NCBI GenBank assembly: GCA_963699215.1
Contig: OY969422.1
Location: forward strand, 1,178,001-1,242,000
Reading direction: 5' to 3'
Origin: VRUE01 sp963699215
Lineage (GTDB): Bacteria; Actinomycetota; Thermoleophilia; Solirubrobacterales; 70-9
Length of the DNA: 64,000 bases
Under the pieces are notes generated by a model. That model was not told the DNA's origin and made no database searches. It worked only from the letters and a program-made list of their open reading frames with translations. Of this stretch, positions 42,167 to 52,600 are shown one piece after another. Each line of letters opens with the position of its first letter. Position 1 is the stretch's first letter. A program made the position numbers and the translations under genes.

Positions 42167-44195
42167 GCGGGGTCGGCGGAGCAACGAGCCGCGGAGCTGC
42201 GGCAGGAGCTGGAGCGCCACAACCGGCTCTACTACGTCCTCGACGAACCCGAGATCGGCGACGACGAGTACGACGCGCTGCTCGACGAGCTGCGGGCGAT
42301 CGAGGCCGACAACCCCGAGCTGCGCACCGCCGACTCGCCCACCCAGCGGGTCGGGGCGCCGCCGCTGGATCGCTTCGAGCAGGTCGAGCACCACGAGCAG
42401 ATGCTCTCGCTCGGCAACGCCCGCAACGAGGAGGAGCTGCGCGCCTGGGAGAATCGCCTCGCCAACTACCTGAAGCGGCTCGACATCACCGCCTCGGAGT
42501 TCAGTTACACGACCGAGCCGAAGATCGACGGCCTGGCGATCTCGCTCACCTACGAGAACGGGGTCCTGGTCCGCGGCGCCACCCGCGGCGACGGCCGGGT
42601 CGGCGAGGACGTGACCCAGAACCTGCGCACGATCGGCTCGGTGCCGTTGCGAATCCCCGACGCGCCGGAGCTGATCGAAGTCCGCGGCGAGGTCTACCTG
42701 CCGATCGCCGCCTTCAAAGCGCTCAACGAACGGCGCGCCGAAGCCGAGGAACCGACCTTCGCCAACCCGCGCAACTCGGCCGCCGGCTCGATCCGTCAGC
42801 TCGATCCGGCGCTGGCGGCGGAACGTCCGCTCTCGACCTGGAGCTACGGGATCGGCGCCGTCCGCGGCCTCGACCTCGCCACCCACATGGACGAGGTCGA
42901 ATGGCTCGGCGAGCGCGGCTTCAAGGTCAACCCAGATACCGAGCACCACCAGGGGGTCGAGGGGGTGGTCGAGCGCTGCCACTGGTGGGAGGAGCGGCGC
43001 GAGACGCTCGACTACGAGATCGACGGCGTCGTCGTCAAGGTCGACGAGCGGGCGCTCTGGCGAGAGCTGGGCGTGGTCGGGCGCGAGCCGCGCTGGGCGA
43101 TCGCCTGGAAGTTCCCGCCGACCACGGCGACGACGCGGATGAACAGCGTCGTCTGGAACGTCGGTCGCACCGGCCACCTGGTGCCGTTCGCGATGCTGGA
43201 GCCGGTCCACGTCGGCGGCGTCACCGTCTCCACGGCGACCCTGCACAACGAGGAGGACCTGGCCCGCAAGGACGTGCGCGCCGGCGACGAGGTCGTTGTG
43301 ATGCGGGCCGGCGACGTGATCCCCCAGGTGGTCTCGCCGCTGGTCCAGAAACGCGAGAGCAAGAGCGCCCGCAAGCCAAAGCCGCCGAAGCAGTGCCCGG
43401 CCTGCGGCACCGAGACGGTCAAGCCCGAGGGCGCCGTGTTCACGATCTGCCCCAACCGCGCCGGCTGCCCGGGCCAGTCCTTCCAGCACGTCAAGCACTT
43501 CGTCAGCAAGGGGGCGATGGACATCGACGGCCTGGGGGAAGAGCTGGCGCTGAACTTCCTCAAAGAGGGCCTGATCGAAGACGTCGGCGACATCTACGAC
43601 CTGCGCGAGAACGATCTGATCGGTCGCAAAGTCGGGGGCAAGGGCTTCAAAGAGAAATCGGCCCAGAACCTGGTCGCTGCGATCGAGGCCTCACGCTGAG
43701 CGACCGTTCAAACGCGTCCTCTACGCGCTTGGCCTGCCAGGGGTCGGCTTCGTCACCGCGGAGGCGCTGGCCGACCACTTCGGCTCGATCGACGCGCTGC
43801 ACGAGGCCGATCCGGAGCGGATCGAGGAGGTCGAGGGCGTCGGCCCGATCATGGCCGTGCAGATCGCCGAGTCGCTCGCCGACGAGCCGACCTGGGCCCT
43901 GGTCGAGAAGCTGAAGCAGAAGGGTTTGCGTCTGGAGGCCGCTGAGTCCGAAAAGCGCGCCACCGGCGGGCCGCTCGAAGGCAAGACCGTCGTCCTCACC
44001 GGCACCCTGCCCGAGCTGACCCGGGAGGAGGCGGCGGCAATGGTCAAGTCGGCGGGGGGCAAGGTCATCAACTCGGTCTCGAAGAAGACCGACTACGTAG
44101 TCGCCGGCGAGAACCCCGGATCGAAGCTGGCCAAAGCCGAGAAATTCGAAACTGAGATCCTCGACGAAGCCGGCTTGCGAGCGCTACTCGAATAG
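42163..44195 (+). pseudogene. ligA: NAD-dependent DNA ligase LigA, interrupted by two frameshifts
   Basis: Together the frames encode a full LigA: Ia domain (ELERHNRLYYVLDEPEIGDDEYD), adenylation domain with catalytic Lys in EPKIDGLAISL, OB fold, zinc finger (CPACGTE...CPNRAGCPGQ), HhH domain and a C-terminal BRCT domain (GGPLEGKTVVLTGTLPELT). The likely GTG start (42163) is one frame off the ligase frame, needing a shift within the first ~10 codons. A second 1-base shift lies at ~43693, where EASR meets ERPFKRVLYALG. LigA is essential in bacteria, so sequence error is more likely than true decay. Confidence 0.9.
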
Positions 44196-44222
44196 GCCGA
44201 GGGGGTCGCCCTTCCCCGGCCT

Positions 44223-45474
44223 TCAGTAGGAGGCGACGAGGGCGGCGATCTTGTCCTGCTCGTAGTGGGCGAGGCAGAGGTCGCCGACGCTGGCCATCAG
44301 GATCGAGAAGATCATCACCCTGCCGCTGCGGTTGAAGCAGTAGCCGGAGAGGGCGCTGACGCCGGTCAGGGTGCCGGTCTTGGTGCGGCAGCGGCCGTAG
44401 GCGGCGGTGCCCTCCGTGCGGTCGTCGACGGTGCCCTCGTGGCCGGTGAGGGCGAGGTCTTGGATGAACTCGTCGCCGACGGGCGTCGCGCGCATCCCCT
44501 GCAGCAGGCGCACGACCTGGCGCCGGGGAGGCGCGGTTGGTGCGCGTCAGGCCGGAGCCGTCGACGGCGTGGATCGCCGAGCCCTGGCTGCGGGCGAAGC
44601 GCTCGACCACCTCGGTCCCGGCCGCGGTGGTGCCGGCGCCGCCGAAGCGGGCGCCGAGCAGCTTGATCAGCGTCTCGGCGAAGAAGTTGTTGGAGTAGAG
44701 GTTGGTCACCTCGACCAGCTGCGACATGGTCGGCGAGCGCACCGTGGCGAGCGTCTCGGCGACGGTCGGGGTGGCCCGGCGGGCGACTCCGGTGCGGATC
44801 GAGACCCCCGATCCGCGCAGCGCGCGGGCCAGCTTCGCCGCCGCCAGCGTCGCCGGGTCGGAGGCGAAGCCGGTGCCGCGCGAGCTGCTGTAGCCGGAGT
44901 TGAAGGCGAGGCCGGAGAGGGGGCCGATGTAGGGGCTGGTCGCGTAGCCGGAGTCGGCGACGCCGCGCAGGCGGTCGAAGATCGTGTCGTCGGCGTAGAG
45001 CCGCCCGGTCACCCCGCGCACGCCGGCGGCGCGGAATTGCGCCTTGAGGGCGAAGAGGTTGGTGCCGAGGCCGCCCAGGAAGCTGTTGTAGAAGGTGGGC
45101 GTGCCGAGCGCGGGGTCGCCGGCGCCGCGCAGGTAGAGGCTGCCGCGGAGGACGCCGTCGATGCCGATCGTGCCGTCGGTGAGCAGCGTCGTGGCGATGC
45201 GGTGCTCGGGGCCGAAGCGGGAGAGCGCCGTCGCGGTCGTGAACAGCTTCGTGTTCGAGGCCAGTGGCCGCTGTCGCTTCGCCGCACGGGCGCAGACCGC
45301 CTTGCCGCTCTCGGCGTCGACGACGAACAGCCCACTCGCCGCCCCCCCGCCATAGACCAGCCGTTCCCTCATCTGCTGGCAAGCGCTGCTAGCCCCGCTC
45401 GCCGTCGCTGGCAGGAGGGCCAGCAACAGCAGGAAGCAGACGATCGACGCACGTCTCATCGCTCGTAGCAACAC
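44223..45474 (-). pseudogene. dacB: D-alanyl-D-alanine carboxypeptidase (PBP4/DacB, S13 family) with one frameshift
   Basis: It starts with a signal peptide (SIVCFLLLLALLPATASGA). Active-site motifs: SxxK in LASNTKLFT, SxN in LYSNNFFAE, and KTG in CRTKTGTLTGVS, so the enzyme is complete once read through. One extra G near 44529 (CCCCGGCG where CCCCGCG fits) breaks the frame between NRASP and VVRLLQGM. It trims peptidoglycan peptides in the periplasm or cell wall. It converges with ligA. Confidence 0.88.
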
Positions 45475-45533
45475 GACAGTCCGTCGAAGGTAGCGGCATG
45501 AGCGGCCGCAGGGTCTGGGATAATCCGTGTTCT

Positions 45534-46785
45534 ATGGGCAAGGTCGTCGACATCGAGGCACCGACCCGTCGCAAACGGGGCGCAGGGCCGTAGGACGCCC
45601 TTCGAAGACCGCCCTGGTTCTCGGCGGCGGCGGCTTCACCGGCGGCGTCTACGAGATCGGCGCCCTGCGCGCGCTCGATCTGCTGGCGGTCAACAGCACC
45701 GTCAACAACTTCGACGTCTACGTCGGCACCAGCGCCGGCTCCTTCGTCGCCACGATGCTGGCCAACGGCGTCACGCCCCGACGAGATGATGCAGGTGATC
45801 AACAAGCGCGAGCCTTCCGAGCTCGAGGACCTCGACCTCGACAAGGTGCTGAAGCCCAACTACCTCGGCTTCCTGCAGAAAGCGGCGATGCTGCCTCTGC
45901 GCACCGCCGAGCTGCGTGCGCAGGCTGATCCGGATGGGGGAGTTCTCGGCGATCGACATCGGCGTCGGCCTCGCCGAGGCGCTGCCGACCGGCCTCTACT
46001 CGGACGCCGGCATCGCCGACTACGTCGAGCGAGGCGCTCGCCGACGGCGGCCGTGTCAACGACTTCCGCCTGCTCGACAGCGAGCTGTACCTGACCGCGA
46101 CCGACCTCGACACCTGCGAGCGGATCGTCTTCGGCGAGGACGGCTGGGACGACGTGCCGATCTCGAAGGCGGTCCAGTGCTCGACCGCCTGCCGATCGTC
46201 TACAAGCCGGTCGACCTGAAGGGCCGCCAGCTGGTCGACGGCGGCATCCGCTCGACCACCAACGTCGACATCGCGGTCGAGAAGGGCGCGAAGTTCATCC
46301 TCGTCGTCAACCCGCTCGTCCCCTACGTCAACGACTTCGAGAAGACGATCCCGACCGTCTTCGGCACGCGCGTGCGCCGCGTCTCCGACATGGGCCTGCC
46401 GGCGATCGCCAACCAGACCTTCCGCCTGATCGCCCACGCGCGCCTGCACCAGGCGGTGGCGCAGTGGCAGGAGAAGTACCCGGGCGTCGACATCATCCTG
46501 GTCGAGCCCGAGCCCAACGACGAGCTGATGTTCGGCACGCCGATCATGGACTACTCGCGCCGGCTGCAGATCGCCCGCCACGGCTTCGAGTCGGTCACCG
46601 CCACGCTCGGCCAAGGACTACGACCGCTACAAGGAGATCGCCGAGCGCCACGGCCTCGAGATCTCCGAGCGCCGCGTCCGCCGCGTGGTCGAGCGCGCCT
46701 CCGAGGAGGAGCCCGAGCAGACCTCCGCCTGGCGCCGCGTGCTCGAGCAGACGACGTCCGCGCTGCTGCCCGGCGAGGCCTCCTG
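45534..46785 (+). pseudogene. Patatin-like phospholipase, at least six frameshifts
   Basis: Pieces in three frames join into one patatin: oxyanion loop LGGGGFTGGVYEIG, nucleophile elbow GTSAGSFVA, and catalytic Asp in LVDGGIRSTT. After it come PLVPYVNDFEKT, RLIAHARLHQA and a basic C terminus. Shifts fall near 45590, 45778 (CCCC for CCC), 45922, 46025, 46180 and 46615, each a single base. The intact codon pattern between shifts argues for sequencing indels or very recent decay. It would hydrolyse acyl lipids; substrate unknown. Confidence 0.8.
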
Positions 46786-46802
46786 AGTCGCGTCTGCGGG
46801 CC

Positions 46803-48592
46803 TCAGCCCGCGTAGAGCTGCTCGATCTCGCCCTCGTGCTTGTCGGCGACGACCGCCCGCTTCACCTTCAGCGTCGGCGTCAGCTCGCCGCTCTCCTGCG
46901 AGAGGTCGTGGGGGAGGATCGCGATCTTCTTCACCTGCTCGACCCGGGCGAATTTCTCGTTGATCTTGGCTCGACGTGGGCCTCGATCGAGGCCTTGACG
47001 TCGGCGTTTGCGGCGAGCTGCGCCGGGGTCCTCGGCCAGGTCGTGCTCCTTGGCGTAGGCGACCGCTTCTTCGGGGTCGAGGGTGACCAGGGCGACCAGG
47101 TAGGGACGGCGGTCGCCGACCACGACGCACTGGGAGACCAGCGGGTGCTGCTTGATCTCGGTCTCGAGGTTGGCCGGGGTGATGTTCTTGCCGCCGGCGG
47201 TGATGATGATGTCCTTTTTGCGGCCGGTGATCTTGATGAAGCCGTCGGAGTCGATCTCGCCGAGGTCGCCGGTGTGCAGCCAGCCGTCGACGATCGTCTC
47301 CCGGGTCGCCTCCTCGTTCTTGTGGTAGCCCTGGAAGACGTTCGGCCCCTTGACGAGGATCTCGCCGTCCTCGGCGATCCTCACCTCGCAGCCGGGGAAG
47401 GGTTTGCCGATCGTGCCGATCTTGAAGTCGTCCGGGGTGGAGATCGTCGCCGCGGTCGAGGTCTCGGTCATCCCCCAGCCCTCGAGCACGAGCACGCCGG
47501 CGGCGTCGAAGAAGCGCAGGATGTCGGGGTTGATCGGGGCGGCACCGGAGACCGCGAGGCGCAGCTGGCCGCCGAACAGGCCGCGGATTTTCGAGAGCAC
47601 TTTCTCGTCGGCGAACTCGTACTGCTTGCGCAGCAGGAAGCCCGGCTTGCGGCCGCGCGTTCGGCCTCGCGCATCTTCGCCGCCGACCCGGATCGACCAG
47701 TCGAAGATCGCCTTTTTCAGGCCGCCCTCTTTTTCCATGCGCGCTGGTCGCGGCGTGTAGATCTTCTCGAAGATGCGCGGCACCGAGGGGAAGTAGGTCG
47801 GTTTCAGCTCGGCCAGGTTGGGCATGATCTTCAGCGGGTCGCGCTCCCAGTAGGCGATCGTCGCGCCGAGGTCGAAGCTGCCGAGCTGGATCAGCAGGGC
47901 GAAGGAGTGGGCGAGGGGCAGGTAGAGGTAGGTGACGTCTTCGCCCTCGATGACGCTGGTCTCGTTGACCATGTCGAGCATCGCCCGGTAGTTGCCGTGG
48001 CTGATGACGCAGCCCTTCGGCGGCCCGGTCGTGCCCGAGGTGTAGATGAAGGTGCAGATGTCCGCCGGGGTCACCGCCGTGCCAGCGCTGCTCCCACTCG
48101 CGAGGCGTCGACGGCCGGCGCCCGCGCGGCCAGGTCGTCGATCGAGATCGCGTCCTCGCTGGAGCCGGTCATCCGCACGACGTGCTCGAGCTTCGGCAGC
48201 TGGTCGCGGACCTTGCGGATCTTCTCGATCTGCTCGTCGTCCTCGACGACGACGACCTTGGCGTCGGAGTTCTCGAGCACGTAGCGGCACTCCTCGGGCG
48301 AGTTGGTCTGGTAGATCGGGACCACGGTGGCGCCGATCGAGAGCGCGGCGAAGTCGAAGTAGGTCCACTCGGGCCGGGTGTTGCCGAGGATCGAGACCTG
48401 GTCGCCTTTTGCGACGCCGAGGTCGACCAGCCCGAGGGCCAGCGGGCGAACGTCTCCTCGACCTCGGCGAAGCTGCGCGTCGACCCAGGCGTCGCCGTCC
48501 TTGTAGTGGACGCCGGGCGCGTCGCCGTAGAGCTGCGCCGCGCGCGGCAGCAGGTCCGCGAGCGTGGTCGAGTTGGTTCCCCGCTCCTCCAC
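46803..48592 (-). pseudogene. Long-chain acyl-CoA synthetase (AMP-binding), multiple frameshifts
   Basis: ANL-family motifs lie in order on the minus strand: YTSGTTGPPKG (ATP-binding), LPLAHSFALL, EGWGMTETST, HTGDLGEID and GRKKDIIITAGGKNITPA (hinge and catalytic Lys region). The protein most resembles FadD15-type actinobacterial enzymes and would start at the GTG at 48592 (VEERGTNSTTL). At least five 1-base shifts occur (near 48475, 48435, 48085, 47660, 47035 and 46970). It activates fatty acids with ATP and CoA. Confidence 0.85.
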
Positions 48593-48621
48593 GGCGGGGA
48601 GTCTAGTGGAGGTCGGTCTGC

Positions 48622-48807
48622 CTAAGTGGCCGGGGCGCGGCGCTCCTTGCCCTGCTGCGAGGCTTGGCGCAGCGAGGTCCGGAACAGGGACTTGTCGATG
48701 CGGCCGTGGAAGATCGGGACGTCCATCTCGACGCATTTGCCGATCACCTCCTGCCGCTTCATGTGCAGCTCGTCGGCAAGCTCGGACGGGGTGAGGTGAT
48801 TGGCCAC
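48622..48807 (-). CDS. Small conserved protein, IF-2 N-terminal/HTH-like
   Basis: 61 residues from a GTG at 48807 with GGGAGGT upstream; an ATG at 48867 would add 20 unrelated residues. The sequence (HLTPSELADELHMKRQEVIG...VPIFHGRIDKSLF) looks like a single three-helix DNA/RNA-binding domain and resembles short actinobacterial proteins with no assigned role. The frame is intact although its neighbours on both sides are broken. Confidence 0.7.
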   Translation of the reverse strand: MANHLTPSELADELHMKRQEVIGKCVEMDVPIFHGRIDKSLFRTSLRQASQQGKERRAPAT

Positions 48808-48936
48808 AGCGGACCTCCCAGGTAGTTGAAATCGGGTATGCCCATATTTACCCCGGCGGGCGGACATGTCAACGGCTGCAGCCGCTCTTTGCGCAGGTCC
48901 GAGCGCCGCGCGGCGACCGCCCGCGATAATGCGGCG

Positions 48937-49665
48937 GTGTCCGAAATCGCCGCAACTCCGATCCCCCGCCGCGGCCGGCTCTGGGTGATCCTCGCGTTTC
49001 GGCCTGGCGCTCGTCGCCCTCGGCTACACCGTGGTCGACATCTCGACCAAGGAGGCGGGCCGCGAAGTCGTCCGCATCGACGGGATCGCCGACGCTCGCA
49101 GCGCCTCTTCGGCGGGATTCCGCAGGAAGGCGACCGGCTCGGCTCGGCCGACGCGCCGGTCTCGATCCAGGTCTTCAACGACCTCCAGTGCGGCAACTGC
49201 CGCGACGAGTTCCTGATCGCGATCCCCGCCCTGGTCGAAGACTACGTCCGCGGCGGCGAGGCGAAGCTGCTGATGCGGCACTACTCGATCGCCGCGAACC
49301 CGTTGGAGCTCGGCTTCTTCGGCGCCGAGGCGGCGGCCGAACAGGGCTACGGCTGGCAGTACACCTACCTCTTCTTCGTCAACCAGGCCGAGGCGGAGCG
49401 CTTCGGCATCGGCGACCGCCTGATGGGCTCGCTCGCCAGCTCGGTCGGCGAGCTCGACGTGCCGGAATGGGAAGCGGACCTCGATCGCCGCGGGGGCGTC
49501 GGCGGTCCGATCGCCAGCCGGCTCGAGGGCTACGAAGAGCTGGGCCGGGGGCTGGGCATTCGTGCCGGGCAGGCGATGATCGTGAGCGGAACCGGTGGGA
49601 CTCGGACCCTGCAGGACAACCCCGAGCTCAGCCGGATAGAGCAGGCGATCGAAGCGGTGCGGTAG
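48937..49665 (+). pseudogene. Membrane-anchored DsbA/thioredoxin-like protein, two frameshifts
   Basis: A short cytoplasmic start and one transmembrane helix (FGLALVALGYTVVDIS) are followed by a thioredoxin-fold domain with the redox motif CGNC (VFNDLQCGNCRDEFLIAIP), as in DsbA-like oxidoreductases. It would catalyse disulphide chemistry outside the membrane. Frame breaks lie near 48998 (TTT where TT fits) and 49105. Start GTG at 48937. It ends 2 bp before a 28-bp palindrome. Confidence 0.8.
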
Positions 49666-49690
49666 CGGCCACCGCCGGCGGTGGCCGCTA
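49663..49690. terminator. Perfect 28-bp palindrome between convergent genes
   Basis: TAGCGGCCACCGCC-GGCGGTGGCCGCTA reads identically on both strands. It overlaps the DsbA-like stop and lies 8 bp before the end of the large STAND gene, so a bidirectional terminator is the natural reading, although T-tracts are weak. Confidence 0.7.
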
Positions 49691-49697
49691 AACCGGC

Positions 49698-52600
49698 TCA
49701 GAGCGGTTCCCCGAGCTCGACCCGGAAGAGGCTTTCGGGGGCGAGGAACTCGTCGAGCTCCCCGAGTGCGAAGCGGCAGAGGCCGAGCACGTACCAGAAC
49801 GAGCCGCCGATGCGGCCGTCGAACTTGTAGCGGCCGGAGGGGGTGAACGCCACCCAGCCCTCGCCGACGTCGGCGATGGTGACCAGCAAGCCGCGGGTCG
49901 AGGAGTCCCAGAGGCGAACCGTGCCGTCCTCGCCGGCGCTGGCGAGGAAGCGCCCGTCGGGCGAGAAGGCGACCCAGCGAACGCCGCCGCGGTGCCCGGA
50001 CAGGGTGTCTCTCAGGGTGCCATCGTCGAGATCCCAAAGCATGATCGTGGAATCTCCGCCGGCGCTGGCGAGGAAGCGCCCGTCGGGCGAGAAGGCGACG
50101 CAGCGAACGCCGCCGCGGTGCTCGGACAAGGAGCGCTTCTCCTCGCCGCTGAGCGGGTCCCAGAGTCGGATCGTCGAATCCTGGCCGGCGCTGGCGAGGG
50201 TCAGGCTGTCGGGCGAGAAGGCGACGTGCCGGACCTCCAGCCAGTGTCCCGGCAGGCTCCTCACCTCGGCGCCGAGCTTGGCTTCGCTGATCTGCACGAC
50301 GGTCCGGCCGGCGCTGGCGAGGAAGCGCCCGTCGGGCGAGAAGGCGATCTGTCGCACCCTGCCCTGGTGCTTCTCGGACAGCGGCCCCAGGCTCACGCCG
50401 CCGCGTGGGTCCCAGCAGTGGATCCCGTTGCCGGCGCCGGCCAGCAGCCGCCCGTCGGGCGAGAAGGCGAGGTCGCGGATGCTGTGCTCGGCGCCGGACA
50501 TGGAGCGCATCTCCACCCCGCTGATGCGATCCCAGAGCCGGATCGTGGAATCGCCTCCAACGCTGGCGAGGACCCGCCCGTCGGGCGAGAAGGCGAGGGC
50601 TCTGACCCCGCCCCGCTGGCCCGGGAGGACCAGGCGCTCGATGCCGGCGGCTGCATCCCAGAGCCGGATCGTGGAGTCGCCGCCGCTCCTGGCGAGAAGG
50701 CGCCCGTCGGGCGAGAAGGCGATCGCCTGCGTCGCGTGCTCGGCGCGCCCGGTCAGCGTGCGCAGCTCGGCGCCGTTCGCTGGGTCGAGGAGGCGCAGGC
50801 TCTCGTCCTTGCCGGTGCCGGCGAGAAGCTGGCCGTCGGCGGAGAAGTCGATCGCCGGCTCTCTGCCCCGCTGGCCGTCGATGGTGCGCAGCATGATGCC
50901 GCTGGTCGGGTCCCAGATACGCACGGTCGAGTCCGCGCCGGCGCTGGCGAGGAGCTGCCCGTTCGGTGAGAAGGCGACCCGGCGAACCCTGGCGTCGTGG
51001 CCGCTGAGGCTGCTCCGCATCTCGCCGCTGGCGGGATTCCAAAGCCGCACCTCGTCGTCGCTGCCGCCGCTGGCAAGGAGCTTGCCGTCGGGCGAGAAGG
51101 CGACGTCCCAGGTTCCGCTGCGGTGGCCGGCCAGCTGACGCAGCTGGACGCCCTCGGCCGGATCCCAGAGCCTTATGTTGTCGTCGCTGCCGCCGCTGGC
51201 GAGAAGCTTGCCGTCGGGCGAGAAGGCGACGCCGCGCACCCAGCCGCGGTGCCCCGAGAGGGCATGCAGCTGAACGCCTTCAGCCACGTCCCAGACGCGC
51301 ACGGTGCCGTCCTCTCCGGCGCTGGCGAGGAGCTTGCCTTCGGGCGAGAAGGCGACGCCGCGAACGCCGCTCATGTGGCCGGACAGGTGCTGCACCTCGA
51401 CGCCCGTGGCGGGGTCCCAAACGCGCACCGTCGAGTCGCTGCCGGCGCTGGCGAGGAGCGCGCCGTCGTCGGAGAAGCAGATCGCCGGAACCCAGCTCCA
51501 GTGGCCGGAGAGAGAGCGCAGCTCCGCCCCGGTGGCGGGGTCCCAGATACGCACGGCGCCGTCGCGGTGGCCGCTGGCGAGCAGCTCGTCGACCGGGTGG
51601 AAGGCGGCTGCCGTGGTGGGCGACTCGACCGCCTCGAGCATCGGCTCGGGCGTCCCGGCCACGGGCAGCGCGGCCCCGAACGTGTCGGCGCGCGCCAGCG
51701 CCTCGGGGTCGACCGCGCGCGCACCGACCAGCTTCGCCCGGCGCAGGTTGGCCCGGTCGAGCTTGGCCTCGCTCAGATCGGCGCCCAGCAGCCGGGCGCC
51801 GCGCAGGTCGGCCTCGGTGAGGTCGGCCCCGGCGAGCGCCGCTCTGGTCAGATCGGCGCGAACGAGGCTCGCGCCGGTCAGATCCGCCCGGCTCAGGTTG
51901 GCGCCCGCGATGCGCGCTTCCGTCAGGTCGACTCCGCGCAGGTTGGCTTCGACGAGGCTGCGCTCGGAGAGATCGCGACCGCTGAGGTGCTCCGAGGACA
52001 GAACCGCCGCGGGCGCCTCCTCGCCGAGGCGGCCGAGCACCATCAGCGCGTTCGACCTCGCCGAGCCCGACTCGTTCGCGACGATCGTCTCGCGCGCCCA
52101 CTTTCCCGCCTGTGTCGCCCCCGCCAGGTCGCAGAAGAAGTCGGTCATCAGCTCGGTCATGTCGCGCTGGGCGAGAACCTCCGGCGAGCGTCCTTCGGCA
52201 AGCTGCGAGGCAGCCGCGCTGGCGACGAACCATTCCATCACCGAGGAATGGACGAACTCGAAGGCCCCCTCGTCGTCGCGGACCAGCAGGGTGCGCGAGC
52301 CGACGTGGTGCGCCATCGCGTCGGGGTCCGGCGGCGTGCCCACGTCGGGCTCGGCGCTCAGCCGTTCGACCGCCGTCGAGACCTGCTCGGTCAGCTCGCT
52401 GACGTGGATCGTGCGTTCGAGCTTGGCCCACAGGCACAGCGCCAGCTCCGTCACCGCTTCCCAGCGTTGCTCGGCGGAGAGGGCCGGCGCCATGCCGCGC
52501 GGCTGCGACTTGTCCCACTCGTAGCCAAGCCACTGGTCGATCAGCAGGCGGTAGAGCTCGGCGGCGGTGATATCGCCGCTGCGCTCGCGTGCTTCGCGCA

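Noticed and set aside
42163..43914. 583-codon plus-strand frame starting at GTG 42163
   Set aside because: Only its first few codons could belong to ligA; the rest is Arg/Ala/Gly-rich out-of-frame translation of the ligase.
49860..51612. Regularly spaced direct repeats that could be read as a CRISPR-like array
   Set aside because: Spacing (~126 bp) equals one WD40 blade and the spacers are coding and similar to each other; no cas genes nearby.
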